In this document: positions 1 through 9,050 of the stretch, one piece after another
Numbering within the stretch: the first letter of the stretch is position 1
Layout: the number at the start of each line of letters is the position of its first letter
DNA from: Scenedesmus sp. ARA3
Taxonomy: Eukaryota > Chlorophyta > Chlorophyceae > Sphaeropleales > Scenedesmaceae
Length of the DNA stretch: 12,821 nt
NCBI GenBank assembly: GCA_004335835.1
Contig: RWJK01000052.1
Coordinates: forward strand, 1 to 12,821
Direction: 5' to 3'
The notes under the pieces: model-generated
Database searches by the model: none
What the model saw: only the letters and a program-made list of their open reading frames with translations
Told to the model about the DNA's origin: nothing
Made by a program: the position numbers and the translations under genes

Positions 1-116
1 CAGCTTTGGCTTCCAGGCGCTGCCCTCGCCTGCGCTGTTCAGCCCTGCAGAGCCGTTTGGGCCAGGGCTGACGGCACAGGAGTGTGATGAGAACGGCAAC
101 ATGAAGAACCCAGTTG
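1..116 (+). CDS. Upstream exon, copy A1 (possibly coding)
   Basis: Open from the window edge, in the frame starting at base 2, to a GTGAGC donor at 117, ending in phase 1 (CCA GTT G). It encodes a Pro-rich stretch with PAEPFGPGLTAQECDENGN. The phase-1 end fits the phase-1 acceptor at 799. A near-identical copy lies at 258-373, so which copy is spliced, or whether both are, cannot be told from sequence. The 5' boundary is uncertain: CCAG before base 4 or the CAG ending at 17 could each be an acceptor. Confidence 0.5.
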
Positions 117-3100
117 GTGAGCGGCACTAGAGTTGCTGGTGAGCACATTAGTGAGCAGGCTGGTTGCGAGCATAGTTGAGAGTACACTGCTGCTGAGTGC
201 GATGGGATTAGCAACGTGAATACCCCATTAGGTGAGCACACTGAAGTTGCTGGCTGCCAGCTTTGGCTTCCAGGCGCTGCCCTTGCCTGCGCTGTTCAGC
301 CCTGCGGAGCCGTTTGGGCCGGGGCTGACTGCACAGGAGTGCGATGAGAATGGCAACGTGAAGAACCCAGTGGGTGAGCGGCACTAGAGTTGCTGGTGAG
401 CCCACTAGTGAGCGTGCTGTTTTAGCATCTTTGTGAGTACATTGTTGCTGGTTGTGATGAGAACGGCAACGTGAAGACCCCATTAGGTGAGGCTCATGAG
501 CCGTTTTATCAGAAGACATGGGATTGAGCACACTTCAGCCTGTTTGAATACGCTGCGGAGCACACTCTAGAAATCTGGCACGCTAGCAATCACACGCGAG
601 CATAAAACATGTCAATCAGGGCTTGGTGTGGCAAGCACACTTGAGCGTGTTTGAACACGCTGCAGAGCACCAACTGTCACACTAGTAGTCACAACTTAGC
701 ACACAAGTGAGCAAACCTGGAGGTGCTGCTCAGCCCAACAGAGCCAATCGGGCCGGGCCTGACTGCTGGCATTGTTTGCCATGTATCTGCTGCTGCAGAC
801 TACTGCAAGCTGCGGCAGTGCGGCACAGGCGCTCTGTGTGAGATGGCTGCATGTGAGCCTCTGACTGGGGCCTGCAATGTGACAACCTTGGCCAATGGCG
901 CTGCATGTGCAAATGCCACACACACCGGCACGTGCCGTGCAGGAGCATGCGGTGAGAGGCAGCCGCATAGTCATTTGCAGCAGCAGGCTTGTTAGATCCG
1001 AAGCGGCTCCTCTGTTTCAATTCAAAGTCTACTATCACAGCAAGCTGTGCAATTGCAGGGAGTTGCACTGCACAATGCTGGCTTGCACGGTACAGCCAGC
1101 TGCACACCAAAGGCAAGCAGTGCTGCAGCCTGCAGCAGCACTTGATTGTGTCATGATCCATCCAAGCGTGTGATGAGGACAGCAGTTGCGTACTCATGTC
1201 TGCTTGTGAACCTGTCTATCGCCTGCAACAGAGTTTAACGGCTGCTCAACCAGCCCATGCAGCAGCCAGCCGCATGCCCTCAGCACCTCCTGCATGCCCC
1301 TGCCAGGCAGCAGCAGCCAGTACAGCTGCAGCTGTGAGAGCGGTTGGGTGTGGAACGGCAGCGCTGCAGCCTGCGTCAAAGGTGAGGACGATGCTGCTGC
1401 TGCTGCTGCTGCTGCTGCATTGGTTAGGTCGCACACACAGCGCCTGAAATTCATAGGGGTAAGCACATGTTGTCAGGTGTTCGGCACAGCACTGGTGCTC
1501 AGTATGTCTGCTTCAAATAGCTGAGTCGTGCTTTATGATGATGCGGCAACTTTGAAAATTTGCGTCATTCATAGCTGCAGACAGGGGGCATGTCTCTGCT
1601 GCTGGAAGTCTCCCAGCTAATAATTTAATCTTTGCCCTGTGTGTGCTGCAACTGTCTGTGGTTGCAACAGAGGCGCCTGCAACTGCGTGCACCGGCAGTC
1701 CCTGCGACAGCATTACCTTTGCAGTCAACAACAGCTGCGTGCTGGTTGCCAGCGGCTTTGACTGTGCCTGCACTGCGGGCTATGAGTGGAACAGGGCTAT
1801 CAGCACATGCACACGTGAGTGGAGTGCGTGCTTTGTTGTCAAACAAGCTGATGTACATCACATGTGCTGCTGTACTCTGCACTGCATGCGCTGCTAACTG
1901 CTAGATATGGCTGCCTGTGACAGCCACCCACTCTCATGCAAATTTGCAGGCCAGGCAAGCCATCCAAATCGCTCAACTGCTTCAAGCACCTGCATCGTAC
2001 GTCAAGTAGAACCTGTGTTGCTGTACACTGCACTAAATGTGCTAGACGGCTGACTGCCCAGTCACACACTGTCATGTAAATGTGAAGCCCAGGCAAGCCA
2101 TCCACGTTGCTCGATCCGATTGAAGCACGGCAGCCACAATAAAAAACATTTTTCACGGCTGCATTGCAGCCCACATCACCAATGCTGCTGCTAATCCCCA
2201 CTGCTGCCGCAGGCATCGACGTGTGCAAGCAGTTTGACGTATGCAGCGGCATACCCCACGCCTTCCCAGGTGCCTGTTTCAACACACCTACAGGCTACAT
2301 GTGTGGCTGCAGCTGGGGCTACGTATGGAATGATGTTGTGAAGCTGTGCGTGGATGAGAATGGCTGCCTGTACAGCCCCTGTAATACAGTTCAAAATGCC
2401 GTGCCTGACAGCTGCAGCGATGTGCCGGCTCCTGGATATGGCTTCAACTGTCAGTGCCAGCCAGGCTACAAATGGGATGCAGCCACAGCATCATGTGTGG
2501 GTGAGTCAACCAATAGTGGTTTTGCTGTCCAGCATTGCGCTCCTTGTTATGCAAATGGCTCAGGTACAATTGTTTTATCAAAATTGCCAGTCTCAACGCG
2601 TCTTGATGGAATGCAGATGCAGCCACCGCATCATGTTTTTGTAAGGTGGCAGCTGTTCTGCTTTCATGTGGCGCTGCTTTTTATGAGAACTAGATGCGAC
2701 TTCAGACGCAACAGCACTCTGGCAAGTGTTCTGTTTGTTTCTTGTCCACTGCTTGCTTCAGCACATTTGGATGCACCAGAACGTTGCAGCACTGCGCTGG
2801 TTAGCTGCTTAAATAGTTTCTTTGCATTGATGCACAAAACCTTGGAAGCTGCAGGCCGATGTGTCAAGTAGACGGAGCAGCTTTCAGCAACAAAAACTGT
2901 GTGCACAGATGATCTGCAAGTGCAACGCCTGCTCTTGCATTTGTTGCTGCTGTGTGCCTGACTCTGCAGGTGCCTGCGTGGCCACCCCCTGCACCAACAC
3001 CACGTGCCGGGTTGGCTACTGTGCCGGCGCCGAGTTCTGCAACTACACCAGCGTGAATGAAGGGCAGCTGTGCACTCCTCCGGTCAGCAGACGGGCACTG

Positions 3101-6100
3101 GAAAGGACTGTTCGCATTATGGGAGCAATCATGGACCCACCCACGTTCCCACCTAACTATCCATCCACGTGCCAATCTGGTACTTGCGCAAGTGAGCATC
3201 AACAAGCGGGGCTGAATCTGTGGCAGCTGCAGTGTGCAGGAGCAGCCATGTCAACAAGAATATGTCGTGTAATGTCTTGATCAGACATGAACACTGTTTG
3301 TTCAGCTTGCTGTCATGCTGCAGCTGCCAGCAGGATGCCGTTGGACCGTCCATACAACACAACACCTGGCAGGCTGTGCGGCTGCTGTGTTGAGACCCAT
3401 ATGCTGACAGTATTTTTCTGCAAGCCACCTGACACACGCATGCTCTGCACCTGCTTCAAATTCTGCAAGCAGCATGTGCCAGCTGCCAGGCTTGGTGTGG
3501 CTCTGGGCTGATTCCTCTGGTCAACAAGCTTGGAGTAATCCAAGGCTGCCAATCAAGGAGTGCAGACTGTCACTCGGCGTACCCGATTGCAGTGTGGGGC
3601 ACGGTCAACGATAAGGTGCAATGCATGGCACTGGGGTCCAACTGTCCTTCAGCATACCGCATTGGCCTCTACAGAGAAAGCCCCGGCATAGGGTATAACG
3701 ATGAGACACTGCTTGCATTGGATTGCTATGCCCCAAGCGATGTCCCGGCATGCGGTGCTGGACAAGCTGCTAGTTACCCCCTGCCAGTCAGCAAGAGAGA
3801 TGGCACACTGATGGGCTGTGTGCACTCGAGCGTCAAGTACTGCCCTGGTGCATACCGTATCCAGTTCCTCACGGTGACGGCTTCAAAAGGCACTTTCACG
3901 CTTGACCGCTGCAGCCAAGCTGGCTCCCCTGCAGCCTGCGAGGCGCCGGCAGCCCCTCAGCTATCCCACAGCACGCCTGGATACATTCGCTCAACGCTGG
4001 CAGCTTGCATCAGGGCAGCATCCGGCCCCGGTGTAGGTGTCACCCCTGCCGTGCGGTACACGTGCCCATCAGTGCTGAGTGTTATCCGAACTGACAGTGT
4101 CAACCCGCTGCAGGCGCCACCTTCAGCGACCGCTGATATCATCACGGGGTGTGTTGGCAGTACCTTTGACCCGCAGGGTCAGCTGGACATCTTGTGCGAT
4201 CGGGATGTTCCAAGCCACCCGTTCACGCTGATGTCGGCAGGGATACCCGACATCTCGTCTCCTGTAAAGTTCGTAAGTGCTGCAGCAGCCAAGAGGCTTT
4301 GACGTGCATCTGGGTCCCAAGTAATTAGGCAGCTTATGCATGTGTGGGTGCCACATTATTGGAAGCAGTTGAACCCCATGCGTGATGCATTGTGCGCACT
4401 GCACACTGATGATACTTGCTGCCTGGCTGAAACAGCAGATTGTAGTGTCTTGCATGAGGGGCGGGGGAGGCCGACACGGCAAGCAACTGTGCGCATTTGA
4501 AGCTGATGGGCATCGAGTGACGCCACCAAGGAAGCCAGTCTTGCGAGCTAACCACAGCGCGTGCGTTGTGCCGCATACTTGCTGCCCCACTGCGCAGTGT
4601 GTGCCTGATCCTGGCAGCATCACCACGTGCGCAGATTATACAGCAAAAGACTCCACTGTGGCTGGCACCTTCCAGCTCTTCGACAATTCAGGTACAGTTC
4701 TCAAGGGCTGCAGTGAGAGCACCTCTTATGATTGCCCCTGGCCGTACTACTTTTACTTTGGGAAAGATGGGTTCAGAGCAAAGCCAGTTGCATGCCAGCA
4801 GGGCTTACCTGCCGGCAAGAGCTGCGCCGACTTGTATGCTGGCGCATACCCCCAACCTGCGATGAATATGTACTTTCCAACCGAGTTGGCGGGATGTGTT
4901 GCGCCTTGCAACCCTGTGACTGAGCTGCTGATGTACGAAGAGCGCAGCAATGCAGCCGAGCTGGCGCAATGCGGCACAAAGGTTCCAAATGCATGTGCTG
5001 AAAAGTATGGCACACTGGACTACATTGTTCTGCGCGACGGGGCTGACACCTCTGGGGGGTTAGAGGTTGGCTGCTTGGAAAAGACAGCTAATTGGCAGGA
5101 AGATGGTGCTGACCAGAACTGCCCAGAAGGTTATGACTTTGCTTGGTACAAGAAGCCCAACAATCCAATTAGACTGCCGATATTGAAGGAATGCTGGAAG
5201 ACAAATGGCGGCAATGCCAACTGGTGAGAACACAGCTGTGGCTGCTAGCTGTGCACAGTTTTGGTTTACTTGAACTTGAAATCAATGCTTGCTGGACACA
5301 GATGCGCGGCGACCGTGCTGTTGAGTGATGGCAACACAGTTTCAATGCATCGCTGAGGTCAAGGCAGCAGTACCCTGCATTCCCAGAGTGCATAGGAAGA
5401 TGATCACAGCTGCGTCAAGCCTATGACAGTCATATGTCCAGACAGCGCCATCTCCAAGTTGCTGCACATCGGGCAACACGTGTGTGATGAAAATCCCCCT
5501 TACGCCAGTGTGTGTTGCTTTGCACAACCCAAGGGTGTTGCCACTATAGCTAGCTAGCTCTGATCAAAGTGACGCACACGACGAGTATTGCATGTACAAC
5601 AGTGACATGTATCACTGCAAAGCTGCTGTTTCAAGGACTTGACGCGCCCTGCTGCACGCTTTTCTGCTTGCAGCAACACAAACTTCGGGGAGAGGTAGGC
5701 TCTTGGGCTTTAGGCTCAATTTGCTGTGTCCCAGCCAACTTAGCATGTAGTGTTTCTGTGGGCTTTGATGTCGATGTCCTGCAAAAATGGTCCAGATCAG
5801 CTATGCAGCACATGCGGGTGACACAGCATGCTGTGCTGTGGTATCTCAGCAATCACAATGATGCCAAATACACCACCCAGTCAACTACTCCAAACCAAAT
5901 TAACTTGCAAGGCAACAGGCACAGCAGCACAGCTGACTGTGTGCGTGTGTGCCTCAGCATCAGTTCTGAGCTCTGCAAGCAAGCATCAACCCACAACAGC
6001 ATATGTTGCCAGCAAGGCAATGCAGGACACCATATGATTCGCCTGAAGCAGCATTCTAGTGTTGCTTGCTTTAGTGTGGCGCGTTTTCACGCCTTCAGGC

Positions 6101-7126
6101 TTTCACTGCTCGCCGATTGCACTGCTGTCGACTGCTCTTGCAGCACTGTGGAGATGGGGGAAGAGATTGCACGCACAATTGCCAGCGGGCCAGCGGGCCT
6201 AGGCCAGACTGTGCTGCGAGGCTGCACTCTCGACAAGTATTGGACAGGGTCCGCTGCAGGCTTTACATACATGCAGTGCCCCACCGCATTCAGGTAAGCA
6301 GGCGTCAGCCAGCTCTGTTTGCAGTCTAGTTCACCTGTGAGATAACGTTCCTTGAGCCTTGCACGTTGTTGTGTCAAAGCTGGTTCTGGAAGGCGTAGTA
6401 AGTTTGCTACGTCCTCAGCCTAGAAGGCACGCTACATCAGTGCTGGTGAAATTTGGGTGGACTCGCGCTGTCAAAACTGTCAGAGTTTGTGCGTCAACCA
6501 AAGTAGTGTGATATTTTTTTCCTGCTTTTACACCTGCTCTATCTGTTTGGCTGCCTCCTGCCAGGTACTTCCATGCTTCCTTGCAGCCTGCCGATGTTTT
6601 GTACTGGGACAATGCAGTGCCAGCGGCATTGCCCAACCCGCACGGCATCACCGCTGCAGCTTGCGCCAGGAAGCCCCCAACGTGCACAGGCAGCTCCGAA
6701 ATTGATTTTCCAGGTGTCCCAATAGTGGCCAGCCTCACAGCAGATGCTGCTGCTGCTCCAGTCATCGGCTGTGTTTCAGCAGCCACCTCACTCGCTGGCA
6801 ACACCGGCTGCCCTGTTGAGCTGCCTGTTGGCAGAGCAGGCACGGAGTCCGAGTACCAGTTTTGGCTGGCTCCTGGTGGGCCCGCTGTCACCGGTAACAA
6901 CCTGGTGTACAAGTGTTTCATTACGGCGGTGGGCTTCAACAGGTGTGGCACCTGCACCGCAGCATACCACAATGGATACATCAGGGGCTGCTTCTCCCAG
7001 GTCACCACGCAGTGCCCTGAGGAGAGTCTAGCTGGCTTCCTTGGAAGCATCAACCACCCGCAGCTGCTCTACGGGGATGAAATCCCAATCGACGGCAAGC
7101 TTGCTTGCTTCACATCAGCAGGCTGA
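1..7126 (+). CDS. Cysteine-rich EGF-like extracellular protein, 3' part of a multi-exon gene
   Basis: Proposed exons are 799-951, 1232-1381, 1671-1814, 2213-2500, 2970-3191, 3545-4272, 4598-5223, 6144-6293 and 6565-7126, preceded by one or more copies of an upstream exon within 1-486. Phases agree at every junction: 1-1 through the first five exons, then 0, 2 and 2. With one base from the upstream exon they total 3024 nt, a multiple of three. The deduced 1007-residue C-terminal part contains an 8-Cys module, four EGF-like modules, a second 8-Cys module and about nine GC...CP repeats, ending at the TGA at 7124-7126. The many paired cysteines and EGF folds indicate a secreted or cell-surface protein, possibly of the wall or extracellular matrix; that location is inference. 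No membrane segment or enzyme motif is visible in this part. The 5' end lies outside the window. I do not recognise a named orthologue. Confidence 0.8.
258..373 (+). CDS. Upstream exon, copy A2 (possibly coding)
   Basis: Duplicate of 1-116 with the same donor context (G|GTGAGCGG) and phase-1 end. By hand count eight codons differ from A1 over the exon and six of those changes are synonymous; the others are Ser to Leu and Met to Val. It keeps an acceptor-like CCAG at 257-260. Splicing A1 to A2 would need a start in phase 1, which the visible acceptors do not give, so A1 and A2 may be alternatives rather than consecutive exons. Confidence 0.5.
528..675 (+). repeat. Intronic imperfect tandem repeat, period about 107 bp
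   Basis: The stretch beginning GCACACTTCAGCCTGTTTGA at 528 returns as GCACACTTGAGCGTGTTTGA at 635, and both continue into CGCTGC(A/G)GAGCAC. No coding potential is apparent. It lies between the exon copies and the 8-Cys exon. Confidence 0.75.
722..769 (+). repeat. Third partial copy of the upstream exon's 5' half
   Basis: Bases 722-769 encode LLSPTEPIGPGLTAG, matching LFSPAEPFGPGLTA of copies A1 and A2. The copy stays open and in frame through to the 8-Cys exon at 799. An AG at 720-721 sits where A1 and A2 have CAG. It could therefore be a 5' extension of exon 799-951 (acceptor at 721) rather than intron. The acceptor TGCTGCTGCAG at 788-798 looks stronger. Confidence 0.7.
799..951 (+). CDS. 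Coding exon: first 8-Cys module
   Basis: Acceptor TGCTGCTGCAG ends at 798 and donor GTGAGA starts at 952; phase 1 at both ends. It encodes a module with spacing C-x4-C-x5-C-x4-C-x6-C-x10-C-x8-C-x4-C, ending in CRAGACG. The pattern of a GxC followed by a variable loop and a CxxGxC-like close is seen in many extracellular Cys-rich repeats; I assign no specific family. The same module returns at 2970-3191 with a longer loop. Confidence 0.8.
1232..1381 (+). CDS. Coding exon: EGF-like module 1
   Basis: Acceptor CTGCAACAG ends at 1231 and donor GTGAGG starts at 1382; phase 1-1, 150 nt. Cys spacing is C-x4-C-x10-C-x11-C-x1-C-x12-C, the six-Cys EGF layout, with GWVWN after the fifth Cys. A (TGC)9 run starts ten bases into the following intron. 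Confidence 0.85.
1392..1418 (+). repeat. (TGC)9 microsatellite in an intron
   Basis: Nine perfect TGC units just after the donor at 1382. The UGGT last exon has a CTG/CAG run of the same unit count at 9373-9399. Confidence 0.95.
1671..1814 (+). CDS. Coding exon: EGF-like module 2
   Basis: Acceptor GTTGCAACAG ends at 1670 and donor GTGAGT starts at 1815; phase 1-1. Cys spacing is C-x4-C-x10-C-x8-C-x1-C-x12-C with GYEWN after the fifth Cys. It joins the next exon to read ...CTRIDVC. Confidence 0.85.
1864..2140 (+). repeat. Intronic imperfect tandem repeat, period about 140-150 bp
   Basis: GTGCTGCTGTACTCTGCACT at 1864 matches GTGTTGCTGTACACTGCACT at 2015. Further in, CCAGGCAAGCCATCCA is exact at 1951-1966 and 2089-2104, so the copies differ by indels. 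It lies in the intron 1815-2212 between EGF modules 2 and 3. I see no exon copy in it. Confidence 0.8.
2213..2500 (+). CDS. Coding exon: EGF-like modules 3 and 4
   Basis: Acceptor CTGCTGCCGCAG ends at 2212 and donor GTGAGT starts at 2501; phase 1-1, 288 nt. Two EGF-like modules sit in one exon: C-x5-C-x10-C-x8-C-x1-C-x12-C with GYVWN, then C-x4-C-x10-C-x11-C-x1-C-x12-C with GYKWD. They are joined by a short VDENG linker resembling the start of calcium-binding EGF modules, but a full calcium-binding motif is not clear. Reading continues open into the intron, which is not coding. Confidence 0.88.
2616..2646 (+). repeat. Intronic copy of the preceding exon's end and donor
   Basis: GATGCAGCCACCGCATCATG at 2616-2635 differs by one base from GATGCAGCCACAGCATCATG at 2476-2495, the last bases of the EGF 3-4 exon. 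It is followed by a GTAAGG in the donor's place. Sequence after both also resembles each other (GCTGTCCAGCATTGCGCT versus GCTTTCATGTGGCGCT). Period is 140 bp. Confidence 0.8.
2970..3191 (+). CDS. Coding exon: second 8-Cys module with an insertion
   Basis: Acceptor GACTCTGCAG ends at 2969 and donor GTGAGC starts at 3192; phase 1-1. Spacing is C-x4-C-x4-C-x4-C-x5-C-x10-C, then a long loop of about 32 residues, then C-x4-C, matching exon 799-951 apart from the loop (8 residues there). The loop is Pro-rich and uncharged at its end (PPTFPPNYPST). Confidence 0.8.
3545..4272 (+). CDS. Coding exon: GC...CP repeats 1-3
   Basis: Long exon with donor TTC|GTAAGT at 4273 (phase 0). The start is less sure: AATCCAAG at 3537-3544 is the only upstream AG I found that keeps the required phase 1, but its pyrimidine tract is poor. 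It encodes repeats with C-x6-NCPSAYRI (3622-3663) and GC-x7-CPGAYRI (3814-3861), and a diverged GC unit at 4147-4197 without CP. The region is rich in Cys, Ser and Pro with no recognised enzyme fold. Confidence 0.75.
4598..5223 (+). CDS. Coding exon: GC...CP repeats 4-6
   Basis: Acceptor CCCACTGCGCAG ends at 4597 (phase 0) and donor TG|GTGAGA starts at 5224 (phase 2). The donor overlaps an in-frame TGG TGA, so unspliced RNA would stop at 5227; the phase-2 acceptor at 6143 shows the splice is preferred. Repeat motifs lie at 4706-4750 (GC-x7-CPWPYYF), 4892-4909 and 5069-5134 (GC...NCPEGYDF). Confidence 0.82.
5224..6143 (+). other. Long intron of the Cys-rich gene
   Basis: A 920-base intron between repeats 6 and 7, set by a GTGAGA donor and a CTGCTCTTGCAG acceptor in matching phase 2. 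It contains open stretches on both strands but none with the Cys motifs of the gene or any recognised domain. Just after the donor, about 5288-5340 looks weakly like the preceding exon end (TGCTGGACACAGATG...), too weak to call a copy. Confidence 0.7.
6144..6293 (+). CDS. Coding exon: GC...CP repeat 7
   Basis: Acceptor ends at 6143 and donor GTAAGC starts at 6294; phase 2-2, 150 nt. The first base completes a TGC Cys codon with the TG of the previous exon. It holds the motif GCTLDKYW...QCPTAF at 6220-6291. The following intron (6294-6564) shows nothing notable. Confidence 0.85.
6565..7126 (+). CDS. Last coding exon: GC...CP repeats 8-9 and stop
   Basis: Acceptor CTCCTGCCAG ends at 6564 and phase 2 gives AG|G (Arg). 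The exon runs to the TGA at 7124-7126. It encodes repeat 8 (GCVSAATSLAGNTGCP, 6767-6814) and repeat 9 (GCFSQVTTQCP, 6986-7018), then LACFTSAG at the C terminus. No GPI signal or hydrophobic tail follows, so the mature protein is not membrane-anchored at this end. Confidence 0.88.
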
Positions 7127-8364
7127 AGGCCGCCACAACAGCACCGGGCTGGCCCTGCCTGACATGCATCAACGTGTGCGGGGTTTCTTGTTGTCGGTGC
7201 AGGTGTTGGTGTGTTGTTTGCTGCCCGTTGCTGAGTCACTTGCTCCTTTAAAGTCCTAGCTGCAGCAGGATCACGCAGGCTCTGCATTGCATATGGGAGC
7301 ACATGTGGACTTGCTTGCTGTTTGGCACACACAGCTGTGTTTGTTGCTCAAGTTGCAGATCCACACTGCTCCTTGCCCCTAGGTATAGCATCGGAGCTGG
7401 CTGCATTGCCGTTTTGAAGAGCCTGTCCCCTGCTCTGCTGCACTTGGTGCTTGAGGATCAAGGGTTGCTGTGACGCTGCTTACAAGAGTGGCTATGCTTG
7501 GTGCAGCTGCCTTGACAGCTGGGCTGCAGGACGCATGATGAAACAAGTGGTGCCGACACTGCGCTTCTCATGTGTGTACGGCCTGCATGACCAGCAGACC
7601 TAGCTGTCATGGTGTCAATTACTGCTGATTGAACAACATACTATGGGTCTCAGCATGTGAAGTCTTGTTGTCTTTGGCATCACTGCACTACATATCATGT
7701 TTGCCACTGGTGATGTCTTGCATATGCATGCTGCATGATACATGGTTGAACAGCAACATACCACATATCAACAACAATGCCGATACTTCACGACACATGG
7801 CAAGCTACACAGAGCTTCAACGCCTGCAGAACCAGCGTGCTCAGCTACAGCATGTACCCACTGAAACAGCACACAGTACCCTGCTGTGCAATCATGCTAT
7901 GGAGCACGCGCACGGCATTCAACATGTAGTCAGCACTAAGTCTGGGTGCACGTGCATGGCTGGAGCGTCAATGCTGGCCACCACAATTCCATATTTGCAG
8001 CATTCCTTACACAGCGTCTAGGGAATGGCTGCAGACATGGAGTGCAACGGTCACTTGCAGCGGTTGTTGAAGTGGGGCATGTATGACATGCATTAGAGGG
8101 ATCAGGAGGAAGCTACTTGCAATGCAGTTCTTGAGGCTGCACAGCATTCAATGCATTTGCAACAGTTTTGTACGGCATGCATCATTCTAGGTCGTACACA
8201 CAGTGTGATGGTGTGCACAGCACATGATTTGGTTGAAGATGCACTTGCTATGTCAGCTAGTTACTGCTGTTTGCTCAGGTGCAAGCCACATGCACAGCAT
8301 GCGCACAGCAACTCAAAAATGTTGATTTCAGGGGCTGAAGGACGTCGATAGGCAGGCACACAGA

Positions 8365-8411
8365 CAGGGACTTGCAAGGACTCCTTTGCCTGCAAGCTTG
8401 ACAAGTCCCTG
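8365..8411. other. Inverted repeat / hairpin
   Basis: CAGGGACTTG at 8365-8374 and CAAGTCCCTG at 8402-8411 are exact reverse complements across a 27-base loop. The loop has inner complementarity (CTTGCA...TGCAAG), so a longer branched stem is possible. It falls in the presumed 3' UTR; function unknown. Confidence 0.7.
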
Positions 8412-8718
8412 CAGTGCTGCTTGTCTGAACGTTGGAATCTTGGGGCACGGGCTTTGGATGGTTGTGCTTGTTAAGGGCCAGCGAAGCAATGACTGACGGC
8501 TATGGAATGAAATAATTGGGTCTTTTAGCAGCATTTGGTGGCCCTGTGCAGATGTGGGGTTCAGCCTGTCGTTGTTTGGTGATCAGGTCTAGAACCGCGC
8601 AGGTGTGGGGCCTGGGCCTGTGGCCACCATGGTTGTTGAGCTTGTGCTGTGTAGGCACTGCCACGGTGGTCCGACACTAGCCAAGGTTTTCAGTGCATAT
8701 AATGTCATGTTTACCCTT

Positions 8719-8723
8719 TGTAA
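8719..8723 (+). terminator. Candidate UGUAA polyadenylation signal, Cys-rich gene
   Basis: TGTAA is the usual green-algal poly(A) signal and this is the first one downstream of the stop at 7126. It would give a 3' UTR of about 1.6 kb, which is long, so other signals may be used. Confidence 0.35.
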
Positions 8724-9045
8724 TGCTATACTATAGCAGCCCTATTGCCCGGTGGTACTCTACAGGCGCTGTAGTGGGGAGCACTGTGTGGCCACTGCAA
8801 CATGCTGAAGCCTTGAAAGCTTGCCAGGTCGTGCGCCAGGTTGAATGCAGGTCACGCGCCAGCTCTAAACCAATAATCGCCCACACAGTGGTGGCGGCAA
8901 CGCACTGCAGTGCTTTTGCTCGCAGCTCAAAACATCTGAAAAAGTCCAGGATGCACGGCATAGCGCGAACGTCGCTGCTGAATGAGCTCAGTCGGTTGAG
9001 AGGCAGACATGTCTGAGTCCTGGTGATCACAGCATCATGCTGCAG

Positions 9046-9050
9046 TTACA
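9046..9050 (-). terminator. Candidate UGUAA polyadenylation signal, UGGT
   Basis: TTACA on the plus strand reads TGTAA on the minus strand, about 250 bases after the UGGT stop at 9302. It is the first such motif after the stop and suits a green-algal gene. Confidence 0.5.

Larger units (their letters stand above)
1..497 (+). repeat. Tandem dimer of an exon-intron unit, period 257 bp
   Basis: Bases 1-257 are repeated at 258 to about 497. The first ~160 bases are roughly 94 percent identical, including the intron after the donor; the rest is more diverged. Each unit also holds an inner degenerate second copy of the exon end, at about 193-231 and 453-486, both ending CCATTAG|GTGAG. So the donor junction occurs four times, at 116, 231, 373 and 486. 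Outer and inner copies imply at least two rounds of tandem duplication. Confidence 0.9.
7127..9045. other. Intergenic region and 3' UTRs; no supported gene
   Basis: Between the two convergent stop codons I find no open frame with a recognisable domain or consistent splice structure on either strand. The longest, at 7629-8021 on the plus strand, is low-complexity in His/Cys/Ser without any motif. The region is TGCA-, CATG- and CAGC-rich. It probably holds the long 3' UTR of the Cys-rich gene. Confidence 0.7.

Noticed and set aside
1..700. Short regular repeats as a CRISPR-like or satellite array
   Set aside because: Copies are few, unequal in spacing and centred on a coding exon end and donor.
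2164..2871. 235-residue open frame as a single-exon gene
   Set aside because: Only 2213-2500 carries EGF modules; the rest is intron read-through past a good GTGAGT donor and contains the intronic exon-end copy.
3287..3511. Cys-rich open frame in the intron 3192-3544 as an extra exon
   Set aside because: Its cysteines do not follow either module's spacing and no acceptor/donor pair keeps the phase.
5224..5227. TGA at 5225-5227 as the end of the Cys-rich gene
   Set aside because: It overlaps a GTGAGA donor, and downstream exons 6144-6293 and 6565-7126 continue the same GC...CP repeats in matching phase 2.
5569..6297. Long plus-strand open frame across 5569-6297
   Set aside because: Only the last 150 bases (6144-6293) fit the gene; the rest lies in a phase-consistent intron and lacks the Cys motifs.
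7629..8021. 130-residue open frame on the plus strand in the intergenic region
   Set aside because: No recognisable domain, no splice or start context, and composition matches the surrounding CATG/CAGC-rich DNA.
8693..9030. Overlapping open frames on both strands near 8.7-9.0 kb
   Set aside because: They are complementary shadows of one another with no family features, and they lie in the presumed 3' UTRs.
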